Of a stretch of 64,000 bases of DNA, positions 47,996 to 61,765 are shown piece by piece. Each line of letters starts with the position of its first letter. Positions within the stretch are counted from its first letter, which is position 1. The stretch lies in NCBI RefSeq assembly GCF_910592395.1, contig NC_088308.1, positions 27,667,501-27,731,500 on the forward strand, read 5' to 3'. Source of the stretch: Lineus longissimus (Eukaryota > Nemertea > Pilidiophora > Heteronemertea > Lineidae). The position numbers and the translations under genes are program-made. The notes under the pieces were generated by a model, which saw only the letters and a list, made by a program, of their open reading frames with translations, had not been told where the DNA came from and ran no database searches.

Positions 47996-50900
47996 ATCAT
48001 GCAAAATATTTGTCCCCGGATTTTCAACTTCACTAACGCAACCACCCCAGTAATGCAACCATTCAACCTCGGTCCAATGAGTGGTCGTGTTACCGGGTTT
48101 CCACTGTATGTATGCAAAAAGCTTCTCAAGAAAAACCGAAAATCTCAACATTTGGAACTACTTTTTCATTCCAGATCAACAAGACGATGGAAAGAAGAAA
48201 TCTTACCAATAGAGAATAAGACAGCGTTGATATACAATAAACGAGTAAGTTTTGCCTGTTTCTGTATCAGACGATCTCACGAAAACAAGTGGGTAGATTC
48301 CATGAAAACATAGGAAAGTTGCTAAGTAAAGTCTGAAGGTTCTCAGAAAACAACTGTCCAGGCAGGTAATTCAACGAAATCTTTCAAAAGGAAGTTTCCG
48401 TGAATCACGAAAAGCGCAATCGAGAGGGCTAACTTCTATGGAAACGTTCAAAAGGAGTATGCAAATATGTTTTCCTGTCTTTGGGAGGGAACTCTTGTTT
48501 TGATTTCTCTGGGAATATGTCAGATGTCATAGCTATGCATATCCCGTGCCGAGACATCAAAGTCATCTATATGTTTTGGTTGAGGATGTTTCTCACGTAT
48601 CCAACAACAACAATCATCCATTCAGCAAAAAAGAGTGATGACGTACTAAAATCGGACTATTTCAATCCCAACTAAGTTCACACGGCCTTATGTTATTTTG
48701 ATGAGATATGCCCGAGAGCATCATAAGGAAGCCACCCTAGACATGACATGAGATGGCAATATCAATTCCATTAGCATTTGTAGCATCACTTCTATTTCAG
48801 AGCTGGATGTTGTCAGTTATTCTTAGGCTAGTAATCCTCCTACACTGGCTGTACTTTTTCCAGCGCATTGGAAATCCATTGTACACCATGTCGACATTGC
48901 CCTATGACATTCAAGGCTGGCGATATTAGCGTGCTGTGTCAGGTCACAGACATCCCTTGATGGATAGTAAGTTCCCTTGTTAGGGATTCTCCCGAGATAT
49001 GGGCTGTGCAATGACAACTTTCTGGCATCCAATTTGGAAGTTTGTTTCTTTGACCCTGCTGATGTTGACCTAAAAAAGGTTGCATATTCCTCTGATGACG
49101 TCTTCTGCACAGCTTCTGAGCAGTTTTCTTGGATTCGATCTCCCAGATCCCAACTTATCTTCACTTCTATTGCAATTTCAATTTCTATATGACGTGATGT
49201 GTCCTGGTTTCTTTTGCCCAAAACTTTCAAGCAAAACATAAACTAAACTAATTTAGAGTGCTCACTGATTTGTACTTCCAAAGCACAGAGACAATTTATG
49301 ATAGTTAGAATTGATTCTCAAAGAAAACAAAGCTTTTACTTTTTACCCGTAGGTACAGTATGCTGTAAATATATCGCCAGTGATGTCAACACTGCCCTCT
49401 GACATTCACCACTTGGATTCTCTCCTTTGAACAGTTTTACTTTTATCAGACTGTCATGAAGGAATGCTGCCTTCAAAAAGCATGAGATGAAATGAGTTTG
49501 AGATGAAATGACTTGACGTTTGCCCAGAATCATTAAGTTCTGCAGATGATGTTGTCCTCTATTTTGAATATTTCAAGGGTGAAAAATGCTCCCTTTCGAA
49601 TTCATCAGGAGACTGATATGGCAGAAAGTAGTCAAGTAAACAGGTTACAAGTCATCTTTTGCGAGTAGGTGGATGGCCTTTGAGACTGATGATCACTCCC
49701 GTCCAGTGATGTTCAAATTCTACCCCCAACCAAAGCACTTCAGGTTTATTTGGGCACTCTCCCAGTCTCAGTTTTTAGTAGCCAATGCAGTGATCCCTTG
49801 GAAATCAAGGCTGAATTCATTAAAAGTTAGGACAAGAATTCAGTATTGCTTGATGGTATCCAGATTGCTTGAAGTTGAAGCTTGAGGTTGTTTACACTGC
49901 ACTCAGCTTAAATCGATAGTGTCCAACCAGTTCTCATTGCTTCAAGGAGATTGATGATTTGGTCAGTTATTTTGAGAATGTTTTATGAGTTATCGATAAA
50001 ATCTTATTGGAAAGAGCGGGAACAGGAATGTCTATGACGTAGTCTCGCAGCGATGTTGTTTGGTTTGCTTCCATATTTTGGCCAGTTTTTCACTTGCTGT
50101 CTGATCTAAGAAATGTTTGCCCACATCCAATGCAAGGTGCTGTGCTGAAAGTGTGTGAATGAATTCATCACGCCGCTGGATTTAAGACTTGTAAGCGCCA
50201 GGCTGTTCTTCCTCATTCACCTGATATATCGTCTGCCAGCCATGAATGATGAAAACTCGCCAACTATTTCTGTAAAAAATGGTACTACCTGAGTCAATGA
50301 GATGCCGTTGGGATTTAAGAGCTTCAAGTTATTTGGTTTGGAGCAGTTGGGGCTCTGCAGAGCAAATATTGAAGCAGAGGCTGATTTATTCAGTTTTCAA
50401 ACCTCGTATAATGTCATTGTGAGGTAACTCTCTGTTTTCTGCTGACACGTTGTGGAGGGGGTGAAAGGAAAAGCCAGGGAGTACTCCAGCTGATATGGTA
50501 ATCAATGACCATGCACACAAAACAATCATGTAATCATCTCCTAATAAGAAACCTTGGTCTTTCCTCGGCTTCTTTGCATGTCTCACAACAGTAGTTTGCC
50601 ATTGTAGATCATACTCACACTCATAAATGTTGACTTCTTTAGGTATGAGTTGCAACCTTGTTTTGTTGTTATTTCTTGTTATTCCTCTAGTCTTGTGTGT
50701 TACATGGTGATTATTCTCCATTATCCAGGCAGGTTTGTTTGCTACTTCCTCAGGTGAAGATTCTTTTAGGTTGAGCTTGTTTTTTGTTGGATTCCTGATC
50801 TCTCCAACAGTTGTTAACATCACTTCATCGTTTTGTTTGCTCAGTGCAAGGGCGTCTTCTCTGGACTTAGCTCTTTTTCTCATTGGTAGCTTTGATGAGC

Positions 50901-53900
50901 AGGATTGGAGAGGTAGGCTTGTGCAAATGTACTGTTCACCCTGTGCAAGACGTCTTCTCTGGACCTAGTTTGTTGGCCAAAAAAGCTTTGGTGGTGTCAA
51001 TTTCAATTTGCGAGGATGCAAACTGTAACATCACAGAGGATATGCCATCTGTGACATCGATTATACTCTACCTTTGTTCTGTTTTCATCTTATAACTCTT
51101 ATATTATACTATTTGTTGCATACTCAGCTGTTGATTAATTAATTCCAGGGCATCGATGCATGAATTCCTGTGCTGTATAGCTAATATGATGTGTAGTATC
51201 AAAATAGGTTTTTTTGTACTGTATTTCTGGTTGTTTTTAATTCCAGTGTAGTGTATAGATGGAACGTATACATCAGTCTCTCCTTGCTTGTTGGGCTCCA
51301 TCTTCTGACCAACATATTCTTTGGCAAGTATTCAAATTATGTGTGAACCTTAGAGCTAATGTTTGCCCTTCTAACCCTACATGTTGCGAGAAATCAGCAT
51401 GAACCTCACATCCACCAATCCTGCCCTTCTAACCCCGGCTTTTGCACATGTTAGATAGATGATCAGACATACCGGATATGTTTGCTTATATCAATAATTA
51501 GCTAGATTATCATTAGAATCACCAAGTCATGACTACGGTGGTAATAAATGATTTTAAAATGCTCATTTCAGAATGATACTGATATAATTTGAACATCAAA
51601 CTCAAAGCTCATTCTGATGTCAGGAAATGAGTGTACTATGACTTCAAGTGATTCAGTTAGTGTCATGAGCCGATAGTTACTGGCACGCCCTTCGAAGTCG
51701 TTTCATCTTGATCATGCCTGAATAATAACAGCATCATAGCTCATTAATCAGGATTGATTGTCAGCTTCAAAGGGCTGTTTCACCTTCTGGTTGTTGTCTC
51801 CACCCCTTTGGTGGAGGCTGCCTTATAATTACAGAGCAGATAAAATGATAGCCTACTTTTTCTAAACTAAGTGGACAATAGCAGTTCAAAGGAACCCTGG
51901 GACTTTAGGCAGGAGCATAGGGAGTCAAATTGGTAGCTTGTGAAAAAGGAGAAACCCATTGGCAACTTTGTGTAACTTAATCCTGGTTCATGCCTGAAGT
52001 TTTCACTGAAATGTTAGCGGATTCTCTGTTGATTCAGTTTGACCTACTTTCGATGTAAAGTAGGTCATGTTCACCAAATGTAGACAAATCTATTTCATTT
52101 TGACGTAATGAACAAGGCTATTACAGTGAATGAGCTTGCAACAATCAACAGCAACCATGGCTGCATGACTGCAATACTTGTAACTGCCAAGATCTCAATG
52201 AATGTGAAACTAATTTGAAAATTTCAACCTGAATCAGTCGATACTGACATGTTGTGGGCTCAAATGAGGAAGAAGCATTATGCCAAATCAGGAAACACAT
52301 TCTCTTTGCCTCAGTTATCAGATGTGACAGATTGACTAAGTGCCGCATTATGGGTTCGTATGGATGAAAGCTTTCCAATACACCTTTTGATTACGGTGCG
52401 ATTGATATACCTTGGTTCTACTTTGATACAGTGTGGTGAGTTGATGGGATAATGGTAGATTGATTAACTCTTTTGAGACAAAACTTGTCACAGTCTCAAA
52501 CCTCAGGACACAGTTGTAGGCCTAAACAGAGACCCATTTAATCAGCAGCAGCTACTCATCAGCAACATGCACTAATGATAATGACAGTAGACACTAAGAA
52601 GATGCATTGTCCTCAGAAAGTTATGCAATTGAGCTATTTGCTTCTTTGTTCCACTAATAATTTCAGCAGGAATAGTAATACTAATGTCATTAGTAACAAT
52701 GAAGGTCTTCATGTGAGGTGTCATCACATTTTTGTGTGTCCTATATTCCACATTTGTTATGCCTAAAACCAGGCGATTAATCATACTGAACAATGAAACC
52801 TATTAGCCAACTATCTATACTGCCAATCTTTGGCCACCCATTTTCCTTTCACCTCTGTCTAGGAAAAAGCATTTACCATGAAACAATACCGAATGGTTTG
52901 TCTGAACAGATGTCATTCCAGTCCACTGCTGTCTTTAGTTCATATTGATTCTACTGGAAGCTTGCAGGACTATTGCTTTCACTTGCTGTAGATTATTGAT
53001 ATGAATAGTGTGTTATTGGCCAGTGTGTCTAGACACAGGTCAATCATCACCACAGGATGTTCCTCAAAGGAGAGTGGAATTTTCTATGATAATCTATACT
53101 ATAATGCGCGTTGTGGCCGCTAAATAGGAGGCGATTTTTGTTTCAAAATTGGGCCTCGAAAATGCGTCGAATTCTTGCAACTTTTGGTTTCGTAGGTGTG
53201 GATCATAAGTAAGAGTGTCACTGAGGGTGTCATACGTCGAATATCTTCATGGTTTTAGAATAAATAACAACTTTTCAGAGAGCACGTCGACTGGAGAGCT
53301 CCGCTCATTCTCAAAAGCATGCACAAACTTCACGCATATTCTCCCTGCCACATCAGTATTAGCTTCCAGCACGTATGTAGTGCTATACAACCTGGTCCAT
53401 GGTGCAGGGTATTAGCAGGGAGATTAATGATTAGCCTGTTCTGTTTTAGTTCTATTTGAGAAACACTGACCTGAGTGATAAGGCAAATTCTGCAGAGTGG
53501 CCTACCGGAACATGTAGTCAGGGTATCAATAAACAGTTATGCCAGGATGGACAAAATATGTACAGTGGCCAGCGCTTGCTCTTTGTTTTATTCTTTACTG
53601 ACTGATGTTGTCAGTTTGAAATGCGTTCTGCATCTCTCCATGCGCCTGGCTTTGGTCCGACAGTGGCATTGGGTACGGGAGTGGGTAGGTGATATGCCTA
53701 ATATGTGAGGGCCTTATTTGGAACAGGACCTGCTGTCACTGGTCTCAACGCATTGTGCAAAATAGCGTACTCCAATCAATCTATTGGGGGTTGCATGTAG
53801 ATAGCAGCAATAAGTCCCTAAATGCAGTTAATTTCGTGTTTAACCTTTAATAAAACTTCAGTAACGTTAGAAATTTAATGTAGCTCAATCATCGTGCCCA

Positions 53901-55311
53901 TTTAACTAATGTATATTACATTTCAACTTTGCCCGCTCCATGGGTATATGCTTACATAATAATGATAATCCGTTAGTTGATTTCACAGGCTTTGAAATCC
54001 AGAGGTATCAATTTACTCCCCAATCTGCCTAGTTGGACATGATTTATCTATCTCTGTTATCTTTCTGTTCTGCTTGGTATGCCAAATAGGTCTGTTCAGG
54101 GCCATAGTTGAGCCAATTAAACTTATTTTTTTCATGCAGATTTTGGCTGAATTTTAGACCAGTGGAGACCAGAAAACCAAAACCTTTCTAGTTCGGAGTG
54201 GATTTGTCGCCCTTTCCGCAAATCACCTTCGGATTACTCCAGGGTTAGTTGTGTGTGCGAGGAGAGGAGCATGAGAATGACCCTGGTATTTGAGGATGTA
54301 CTGCCAGAGGAGTATGTGTCACTTGTAGAATGTTACAATCTCCCCTTTGAGCTGATGGCATTTAGTCTATTCTTAATTCCTGTGTATTTCCAATAGTTGG
54401 ATAGGAGGCTGTCTGGCTTGGTAAATATCACCGTGCATGCCCCTAGCAACCCCAGGGAGCTGTGCTGAGCCTTGGTGAAGATGTGAACCATTGTTATGGG
54501 AGTTCCTAGATCTAATCTTTCAGGCTTAGTTGCACCTCGCCACACCCATGCAAGGACATTTTTCAGATTTCGTGTTAGGATTTACTGACTGACAAATACA
54601 TGTGAGTGTCAAAGGCTCATGCTGCTGTCGAAAATTTGAAATTTGTGATTGAATTTGAAAATTTCCAATTGTATTTCTTGATCACAACTCAGCCTGATCA
54701 GGCCATTGGCTTCAACAGGCCAAATCTGGTCATCCTTCTCCTTGACTTCAGCCTAGTTGTGTATGCATGACTGGAGTCAACCCAGCCTCACCTCTCCTGG
54801 TAACGTCACTGATATTGGCACCTTGGTTCCCCTGATGGATGACATAGCACCGTGATTATTTATCGGTGTAATCAATGGTTGTTTGACCTGTGTGACAGCG
54901 CCATCTCTCAAGTGAGTTATTAGTATTCCCTGATCGTCCGCTCGGTATATCTCTTAAATCTTGTGAGATCAACAGTGATGTATTTGCTTCCTATTAGCCC
55001 CGTGGGAAATAACCTTTCCCTCTAACCGAGGTACTTGACAAGTGTTGTCGGTGATTTCATGGAAGTAGCTTTTCATCCTGACCTTGAAGAAATCATACTG
55101 ACTTTCTAAAAATCATAACGAATGATGGCATGCACAGCCAATATTTAATTGAATTTGCTAGCCCTGATCACTTAATTCAGTTGCTACCAAACATCTGTCC
55201 CCAAGAGCATTTCATTTCAGAGGACAGTTCATCCCCAAGGACAGTTTATCCTCAAGGCCCACTAAGGATCATCCGGTGACTATAACAAGAACTTGTTCTA
55301 TTTTCAGTCCA

Positions 55312-56957
55312 ATGGGTAACGATGAGAGCAAGTCCTCAGGGGACGGTCACAGTGGCTCCAGTGGTTCCTACCCTCCAGCAAACTTCCCCAACCTCTGCAA
55401 GAAAGATTCAGCCAAGGCTTGGACACTGTATCATCAGTGTTCATTGGAGCAGTGGAAACAAGGCCATTCAGGTCAGGGTTTTAAACCTTTCTCTGGTCGG
55501 TCACGGCCAAAACAACCACTTGATTGCCAAACAACTCATTCGCTTACTTTGCTGATAGATATAGAATGCTCTGTTACAAATTTGTTAAAAGGAGGTGAAA
55601 TGTTGGCATTGCGAATGATGCTTAGTAAACCCTTTGGCTTCCGAGTTGTTAAAATGGGGTACAACTTTCATCAAGCTGTATGTCGATTCAGTTAATGACA
55701 AAAGAACCTAAGACATTATCATGAAAGTTTTCTGATTTGTTGATCGAAAGTCTTGTTTCATAATAATATCTGTCCTATCTGTCCATGCTATTGAGAAAAA
55801 CTCCTGTTTTACTGAATTAAAGTCTTTCCTTTCTTCTTGCAGATGCGGCCGGTTTCCGGGAGACAGTGCTCAACTGTGATGGCATCGTGTATAAAGACTG
55901 TAGTCCAGCATTTTGTATGAGCCGTCAAGGCATCATCAACATCAACAAATCATCCTCCATCTTCAGTTTTAGAAAACGTTGTAAATTTACAAAGATGGCC
56001 GAACATTTTGAATACAACCACATCCCTGCTCAACTTTCATCAATTCAGAATTTCCATGTGAAGAGTGTCCTGTGTTATCGTGATAACTTGGTTGTGTTAC
56101 ATTTAGTGCGCAATCTGATGACACAGTTTGGACTACTCGATTTGAAAATGAATAAGTTCCTCGGAATATTCGGGAGGCAAAGCGTTGAGTTTTTCAACGA
56201 GGCGATATTTGGTGAGATGAGTCCTGACGAGACGAAGTGTTTAATCCTAATCCCACCAGAGAAGGCAAACACTGGTGGGAATTACTACAACTACCTTCTG
56301 AAACTTTATGATCTGCCATGCAAGCAGTTGCTCACCGAAGTGCAACTTGGATATGACTTGTGCCATTTCGCGTTCGATCCACGTTTCGCGTCAAGCCGTA
56401 TTACGGTGACGAACTTTGAGCCGAACCAAATGAACAGTCTAAGTCTTGTGAAACCAGGGACTTGGGAGGTTCTCAGATCAAACCATCGCGTCAATGATAC
56501 GATGCGCGGGACATTATATCCGTATTTAAAAGATCTGAAATTTACACCAGATGGATCCTTAATCGTTGCCACTTTAATCGAAACTGGTTGTACTTGTCGA
56601 GACCGTAAGACACGGAACTACCGACCACTTAATTGTAGTATCTATGTCTTCAATGCAGACACCGTGGAGACGCTCCACTGCATCCAGTATCAGCGATTCA
56701 CATGCGGCCAGCACATGTGTCCCATCAACTACACACCAGTGTTCTCAACATGTGGGAACCGGATGGCCGTCATAGTGAATGTCCAGGGTATGCCAACCTG
56801 CCATTTCGTACAAGTCTACAAGTTGCCATCTCCGTTGAACATGCAGAGCATGTGTCGTGTTGTCATCTGCCAGAACTTCAACCCAGAGGAGATTCCCGAC
56901 CTGATGCTGCCTCCGAAACTCATCAACTACTTACTCTTTAAACCAGAGTTCAACTAA
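55312..56957 (+). CDS. SOCS-box protein with propeller-like body and N-myristoylation signal
   Basis: Two exons are called, 55312-55471 (donor TTCAG|GTCAGG) and 55843-56957 (acceptor CTTCTTGCAG, stop TAA), joining in phase to 424 aa. The N-terminus MGNDESKS has glycine at 2 and serine at 6, as in N-myristoylated proteins, followed by a low-complexity Ser/Gly stretch. The middle, about 60-380, has short strands and a WD-like LKFTPDGSLIVATL, suggesting a beta-propeller. Residues about 386-424 form a SOCS box: a BC-box-like MQSMCRVVI and a Cul5-box-like LMLPPKLINYLLF. Such proteins bind Elongin B/C and Cullin-5 as substrate adaptors of ubiquitin ligases. Drosophila Stops and the WSB proteins are family members to compare, but I cannot assign orthology. 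An acceptor ends four bases before the ATG, so an upstream noncoding exon is likely. Confidence 0.8.
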
Positions 56958-59020
56958 ACATCTTCTCTACTGGGATCACCAGGCTTTTGTAAACCAGGTT
57001 GTAGTATGGTAGAATTGCTGATGTGAAGACACCCAATGAATCGACGAATGTTGTCCTTCTGAAGGTGGTCTAGATTACTATGGTCTAATGTCAAGGCCAG
57101 ATGCACCAGCTTAGGCTGGTGAAAGGGACAAAAAGTTGTTGTCTGAAAAAATGGTTGCAGTATTTTGCAGCTTGACAACCAGTCATTTCTTCCAGTCGTT
57201 GCAGAGATTATGTGAAAACTTCACGTTGGGAAATAAGTTTAGCTCTTAATTTTTTGCCATGATACACTTTTAAAGATGGCGAAACGTTCGAAGAAGATGG
57301 CGTTTTGTGGATTGAATTACATTGTATTGAACAATGTATAAACGATTTATTAATTTATAAACCAGGATTACAACCTGGATATGTATTGCTGTAACCAGTG
57401 TCAGAACTACATACTATTAGTCTTGTAGGTTGAATGTACAATGATATGTACTGTAAAGTAAGTGGTCGCGATCGTTTCATTTTCACGATGTGGAAGGCAG
57501 ATGCGAACATTAAACTTGCCAAAATTTCTACTCCAATGCAATAACTATAGTTTTTTCGCTGGAAATGTGAATTGCGTCAACAGAAAATGGCTTACTTGAA
57601 AATATCTAAATGTATGATTCTTCATTGGTAAGTTTGGTCCACTTAGTGTAGAGTTGTCAGTTGATGTCGTTGTCTTGACGCCAGTGTACAGGAATTGGGG
57701 GGAATCTTATCGGGATGATTAGGGGTTCAACTTCTCATCAGGTGACAGTTGTGGGACCCTTGATGGTTTAAATAGACTCAGCATAGTGCTGGCAGTTCCT
57801 GTTTGTATCTGGCTTATATTCTAGTCATATGTATCTATTATAATACTAATTTCAATTGAAGTGAGGGTGCTATTATATTGTAACTCAGTGATTTCATTTA
57901 TTTTTAAGGTACATTTTTACATTTTTTTGAGTGTGATTTATTGTTTCATGATCATTGTTCCGTTTTTACAAAGGAAATCAATTTCATGTCATGAAATTTG
58001 TTGTGCATGTAAGTTTTTGAATCTTTCAGTTTCATACTGTGATGTTTCTCAAAGTTTCAATATCACTCTAACATTTTGCCGAAAACGTGCTTACATATGT
58101 GCTGCTGGTCATAGAAAGACTAAAGATGCCTCAGTGTTCTACACAAACCGGTAAAACATATAGTGTTCCTTTTCCAACAGATATCCATGACTCTGACCCA
58201 CTTGGTGGTAGGTAGTAATGCCTTACGATGGGAAGTGGAAATGCCTGAAATACATACCTAACTATGGGAATTGGAAATGCCTGAATTAGATATGCCTGAA
58301 ATTATCAAACTGTGGGAAATGTCATGCCTGACCTCATGTTCCCTGCTAAACCACTGCACCAGTCATTTTGCTCAATCTCTCAGTAATTAAGATGTTAAAG
58401 AGACTGGTAAACTCATCTTCATTGCCTAATTATTCAAGTTTGCTCCGGGAAATCAATCTCTCTTCTAAGCTGACTCCACTTTGCCAAGGTAATGAAGTTG
58501 GTGAGCATTGTGAAGTGCATTTAAAAGGAGAACCCTCAGGTTCATTGAAGATGATGAACGAGATGGAAATTTTAGGTTTTTTAACCATCCAATTCTTGGC
58601 ACTCTTATTAAATTACAGCCAACTCGTCTGATTTTTTCATCTCAGTTATCTTTAGATGTGGCCATTTATAATGTCATTAATGACATCTGACATCAATTTT
58701 TAATGAAAATAATTAGGTTATATACACTGTGACATAAGAAAGTCATGTTAATTTCCACGTACTCAAAACCAAATTTTCTCGAAAGTTTCAAAAAGCTTCT
58801 GAAAAAATGAAACTGTGACTCGTATTCTGTGATCTCAAGAGAGAGATGTTTGAAAATATTTCATTGGTTAATTCGAGCTGTACCATTTTAGACTCATTGT
58901 TTCTTTTTATAAGTTATTTCATCTTTATTGTACATTCTTTGTATTTTGTTATGTTTCCAGATATGAGGGAGTCAAGTTGTGCATCTATAGTGTAGTGTTG
59001 ATGCCTAGTTGGTTCTCTGA

Positions 59021-59315
59021 TGATCCATTGCATAACTAAACTAATGGATGATCCATTGCATAACTAAACTAATGGATGATCCATTGCATAACTAAACTAA
59101 TGGATGATCCATTGCATAACTAAACTAATGGATGATCCATTGCATAACTAAACTAATGGATGATCCATTGCATAACTAAACTAATGGATGATCCATTGCA
59201 TAACTAAACTAATGGATGATCCATTGCATAACTAAACTAATGGATGATACATTGAATAACTAAACTAATGGATGATCCATTGCATAACTAAACTAATGGA
59301 TGATCCATTGCATAT
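59021..59315. repeat. 28-bp minisatellite, ten copies plus a partial
   Basis: TGATCCATTGCATAACTAAA plus CTAATGGA recurs exactly every 28 bases from 59021. The ninth copy, at 59245, differs (TGATACATTGAATAAC). A partial eleventh ends at about 59315. It may lie in the SOCS-box gene's 3' UTR. Confidence 0.97.
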
Positions 59316-59536
59316 AGCAACAGATTATCCATTGCATATCTCTGCATATTACCAAAAACTCATGAGTTTTTGATATTACTGATGTATTACATGCATATTA
59401 CAATGGGTTTGTCCATTGCAAACATGTGTTATAGTCATTGTTCATGTATTGGAATTAGTACAGGGTTGATTATCAATATAACGTATCAGTATCATTGAGA
59501 CATTAAGCTTCAGTGCGTATTCAATGTCTATAAACA

Positions 59537-59673
59537 ACAGTAGAACCTCTCTATTAAGGACACCCTCAGGACTGACAAATGCTGTCCTTATAGAGGTCAA
59601 ATTGAACGGACCAATTTGTTACCAAAACTAGTGTCCTTAATAGAGAGGTGTCCACTAAGGGAGGTTCCACTGT
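59537..59673. mobile_element. MITE-like element with terminal inverted repeats
   Basis: The left end ACAGTAGAACCTCT and right end AGGTTCCACTGT are imperfect inverted repeats. TCTCTATTAAGGACAC near the left is also inverted near the right (GTGTCCTTAATAGAGA). It is 137 bases long and non-coding. Confidence 0.75.
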
Positions 59674-61370
59674 AGTATCTATATACTCTTAAGCTAGTGT
59701 AGGCCTGCTATTAAGCCTAATTATTGTGTGATGGTGCTCAAATAAACTAAAGCCATAAAAATTGCATATTTACTTGGTATGTGTATCACTATTATGTCTG
59801 TCTTGTCAGTGGGGCGTGTTCTATTTAACCAAGTGACTGAGCTATTCGCTCCAGTATCATTATCATATTTAAAGACAAGGTTGTACTATGTTAGAGGTAG
59901 TTGTTCAAAATTGTAACTGTTTTTCAAGTAAAGAGTCTCTGTGTATTAGTTTACAAAAAGGTGGAATGGATATGATCTGATTATGGTTTTTGGCAACTTA
60001 AATCTTATCCCAAAAGAGGTGTTGCAGAGATGTATAGACAAACAAGTCTGTTCATAGAAGCGTGTTTGGAGAATAACTATGCTATATACCATTGTGATGG
60101 CAGGAAGGCTTAGATATGGACAATAGATTGTACGTCATGAGATTAAAACATAAGACACCTTGAAGTTGTTGCCTATCTGAGGGTTAGGTTGACTCGTCAT
60201 GGTGATATTTTGAGGGACAAGGTTGAAACACGGTTACAATTGGATGAGATTGTGTTAGAATAGAACAAATCTACTTATCTATATCTTTCAATAGCATGTG
60301 CTTTTTAGTACTCCGGTGATTTAGGGTTGAGCTATTTAAGACTGTGGATTGTTCATGTTTTTAGGCTAGATTTGGCCGGGGAATTTTGCCAATTCAGGCA
60401 GGCTCAATATGAATCATAATAAAGCGCATTGATGATTGTTAGACTAAGAACGGCTGAGATATTTTCGAAGGCAACGTCAGAAAGCTCACAACTGTAATGA
60501 AGTGAAACTCAACAATGCCCGTTCTATGCATTTTGATACGAGAACCATTCATGCCTGTTGCAAGAAGTCAAAACTTAGGGGGTCAAATTAAGGGCTGCAT
60601 AACGCACACACATTCACATCATTTTTATCAATGATATATATTTATATATATGTAGAGGATGAAAATACCATATTTTCGGTTTAGATAATCTGAGTCAAAC
60701 GAACCGTCCCCTCTAGCAACAGGCATGCAATGAGGAAACTTTTCATTTTTTCAAATTTTCCACTTTTTCTTCTCATCATGCTTACTTCTCTCTTTTGTAT
60801 AAGGTGTTTTACTACTCGGCTAAAACCATGACAGGAGGCTTGGTAGTTCTTACATATTGAACTGAACAAAAATCTCATTGAAGCATGAAATTGTTTGGTC
60901 AGAGCGGCCTAGAAATGTCTTTTCTACACCTTTTTCACTTCCCCTAGCACCTTCCTTTATCTCAGTTCTACCACAGGGAGTATTCAGTAGACACATTGGC
61001 TGAAATGCTTTTACTCCGGTTTTGTACAGGAAGGCCTAGTGTAAATGTACATGGAGATTTAGATAAAAGCATTTGCTAGTCTTTATTCATATCACCCATT
61101 GGCTGAGAGATGACCTTGGTAACTAGCGTAAGTTTGCCTCTATATCAGGACAGAGACCCAATTCGATGACTTCGGCGTGTTGGCCGTTTAAAAACGCCGA
61201 CTGAATTCTTCTAAGTCGTGAGGCCATTGTGATGTATGTCAGATTCTTATAAAACAATGGACATGATTACCACCTGTTGTTTGTGTAGATGTTCTCTCGA
61301 TGTCTGTATTCTAAATCTTGTAATGTATGCTGGATTACTTTAGCAAGGCTGGGCTGGTCCCCCTCCGATT

Positions 61371-61460
61371 TACCATGGTGATTTTCAAATTTCACCATGG
61401 TAAACATTGAAGTTCACCGTGGTGAATTGGGATGGTTAAATGTTTCACCGTGGTGATCAT
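61371..61460. repeat. Four copies of a palindromic ACC(A/G)TGGT core
   Basis: TACCATGGTG, TTCACCATGGTAAA, TTCACCGTGGTGAA and TTCACCGTGGTGAT occur within 90 bases. Each is a near-perfect palindrome. Confidence 0.7.
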
Positions 61461-61494
61461 ATGAGTTGAGTTTTTTGGAAGTTCAAATTCTGAA

Positions 61495-61765
61495 AAAATT
61501 TCTAAGTCCAAATATTTTTTTCACTTGATTTATTTTCGGCTCAAAATGAAGAGATATCACCATTTTTGGACTTTGGAAATTTTTCCGAATTATGAACTTG
61601 AATGAAATAATTCTGAAAGATGAAAAAAAATTAAGTCCAAATATTTTTTTCACTTTTTTTTCTGCTCAAAATGAAGAAACATCAGCAGTCCCAAAAAATT
61701 TTGACTGAAAATTTTCAGAATTTGAAACTTTTATGAAAAAATTCAACTCCAAATGGGAAGTTTGA
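61495..61765. repeat. Internally duplicated dispersed repeat
   Basis: Two tandem versions of a block run AAGTCCAAATATTTTTTTCAC, then GCTCAAAATGAAGA and later GAATT(A/T)GAA. A third relative lies at 47871-47995. Confidence 0.65.

Larger units (their letters stand above)
40892..55311. other. 14 kb stretch without recognised coding sequence
   Basis: CCZ1 begins at the left edge and the SOCS-box gene lies at the right, pointing away from it, so this holds the CCZ1 promoter and probably the promoter, 5' exon and long first intron of the SOCS-box gene. Open frames exist (for example minus-strand ones of 165 codons at 50386-50883 and 138 codons at 48823-49239), but none has a recognisable domain or convincing splice context. 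Small repeats at 44767-44862, 46378-46431 and 47871-47995 are listed separately. Confidence 0.5.

Noticed and set aside
48823-49239. Minus-strand open frame of 138 codons
   Set aside because: Composition and context look random, and I recognise no family.
50386-50883. Minus-strand open frame of 165 codons
   Set aside because: No recognisable domain and no convincing splice or promoter context; it lies in a long presumed intron or intergenic stretch.
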